A DNA stretch of 6,063 bases from Nitrospinota bacterium (GTDB lineage: Bacteria > Nitrospinota > Nitrospinia > Nitrospinales > VA-1): assembly GCA_002731985.1 (NCBI GenBank), contig PCCT01000005.1, forward strand, positions 7,877 to 13,939, read 5' to 3'. A program made the translations under genes and the position numbers. Position 1 is the first letter of the stretch, and each line of letters begins with the position of its first letter. Positions 6,013 to 6,063 of this stretch are shown here, one piece after another. Under the pieces are notes generated by a model that was not told the origin of the DNA, did not search any database, and saw only the letters and a program-made list of their open reading frames with translations.

Positions 6013-6063
6013 GTGGCGAATACCGATCAGGTGAGACCGCTCATAATAGATGGACAAAATCCG
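6013..6063 (+). CDS. Possible 5' end of a next gene, cut by window edge
   Basis: From GTG 6013 a frame runs open to the window edge for 17 codons, reading (M)ANTDQVRPLIIDGQNP. An alternative is ATG 6050 (MDKI...), with AGGTGAG at 6029-6035 about 14 bases upstream. Neither start has a well-placed ribosome-binding site. If real, a fifth co-oriented gene would continue this cluster. The fragment is too short to name. Confidence 0.2.
   Translation, partial: MANTDQVRPLIIDGQNP

Overview
The window holds four complete, co-oriented (+ strand) protein-coding genes. They are a B12-binding-type radical SAM protein (379-2187), an eight-repeat TPR protein (2291-3385), a MidA/NDUFAF7-like SAM-dependent methyltransferase (3414-4796) and a second radical SAM protein with a SPASM-like cysteine-rich tail (4947-5966). 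The last ~50 bases may carry the first codons of a fifth gene. No rRNA, tRNA, CRISPR array, transposase or phage gene was seen. Base composition is balanced and Shine-Dalgarno-like sites are present, so the DNA looks bacterial. Two oxygen-sensitive radical SAM enzymes, a TPR scaffold and a CCTTACCAAGG-type intergenic hairpin fit a Gram-negative lineage such as Desulfobacterota or Nitrospinota. That assignment is inference from general impression and is not shown by any marker gene here.

Layout. Positions 1-303 hold no convincing gene, only AT-rich DNA, a possible weak stem-loop and an 11-codon mini-ORF. A sigma70-like promoter (TTGACA at 304-309) lies just before gene 1. The 103-base gap between genes 1 and 2 contains the best regulatory signal in the window: TTGACA-N17-TAAAAT. 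A perfect palindrome GGGATATCCC fills its spacer, and a second GGGATATC abuts the -35 box 20 bp upstream. Genes 2 and 3 are separated by 28 bases with a good ribosome-binding site, so they are very probably co-transcribed. The 150-base gap between genes 3 and 4 carries an AT-rich stretch and a GC-rich imperfect hairpin that resembles a dispersed palindromic repeat.

How the genes might work together. The combination of two radical SAM proteins, an S-adenosylmethionine methyltransferase and a TPR protein-interaction scaffold suggests a small uncharacterised modification pathway. The target could be a protein or peptide, or a small molecule. No precursor peptide, transporter or protease is visible, so the substrate is unknown and a RiPP-type role is only one possibility. 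The two radical SAM proteins have different non-standard cluster motifs, CX4CX2C in gene 1 and CX7CX2C in gene 4, and the second may be missed by standard pattern searches.
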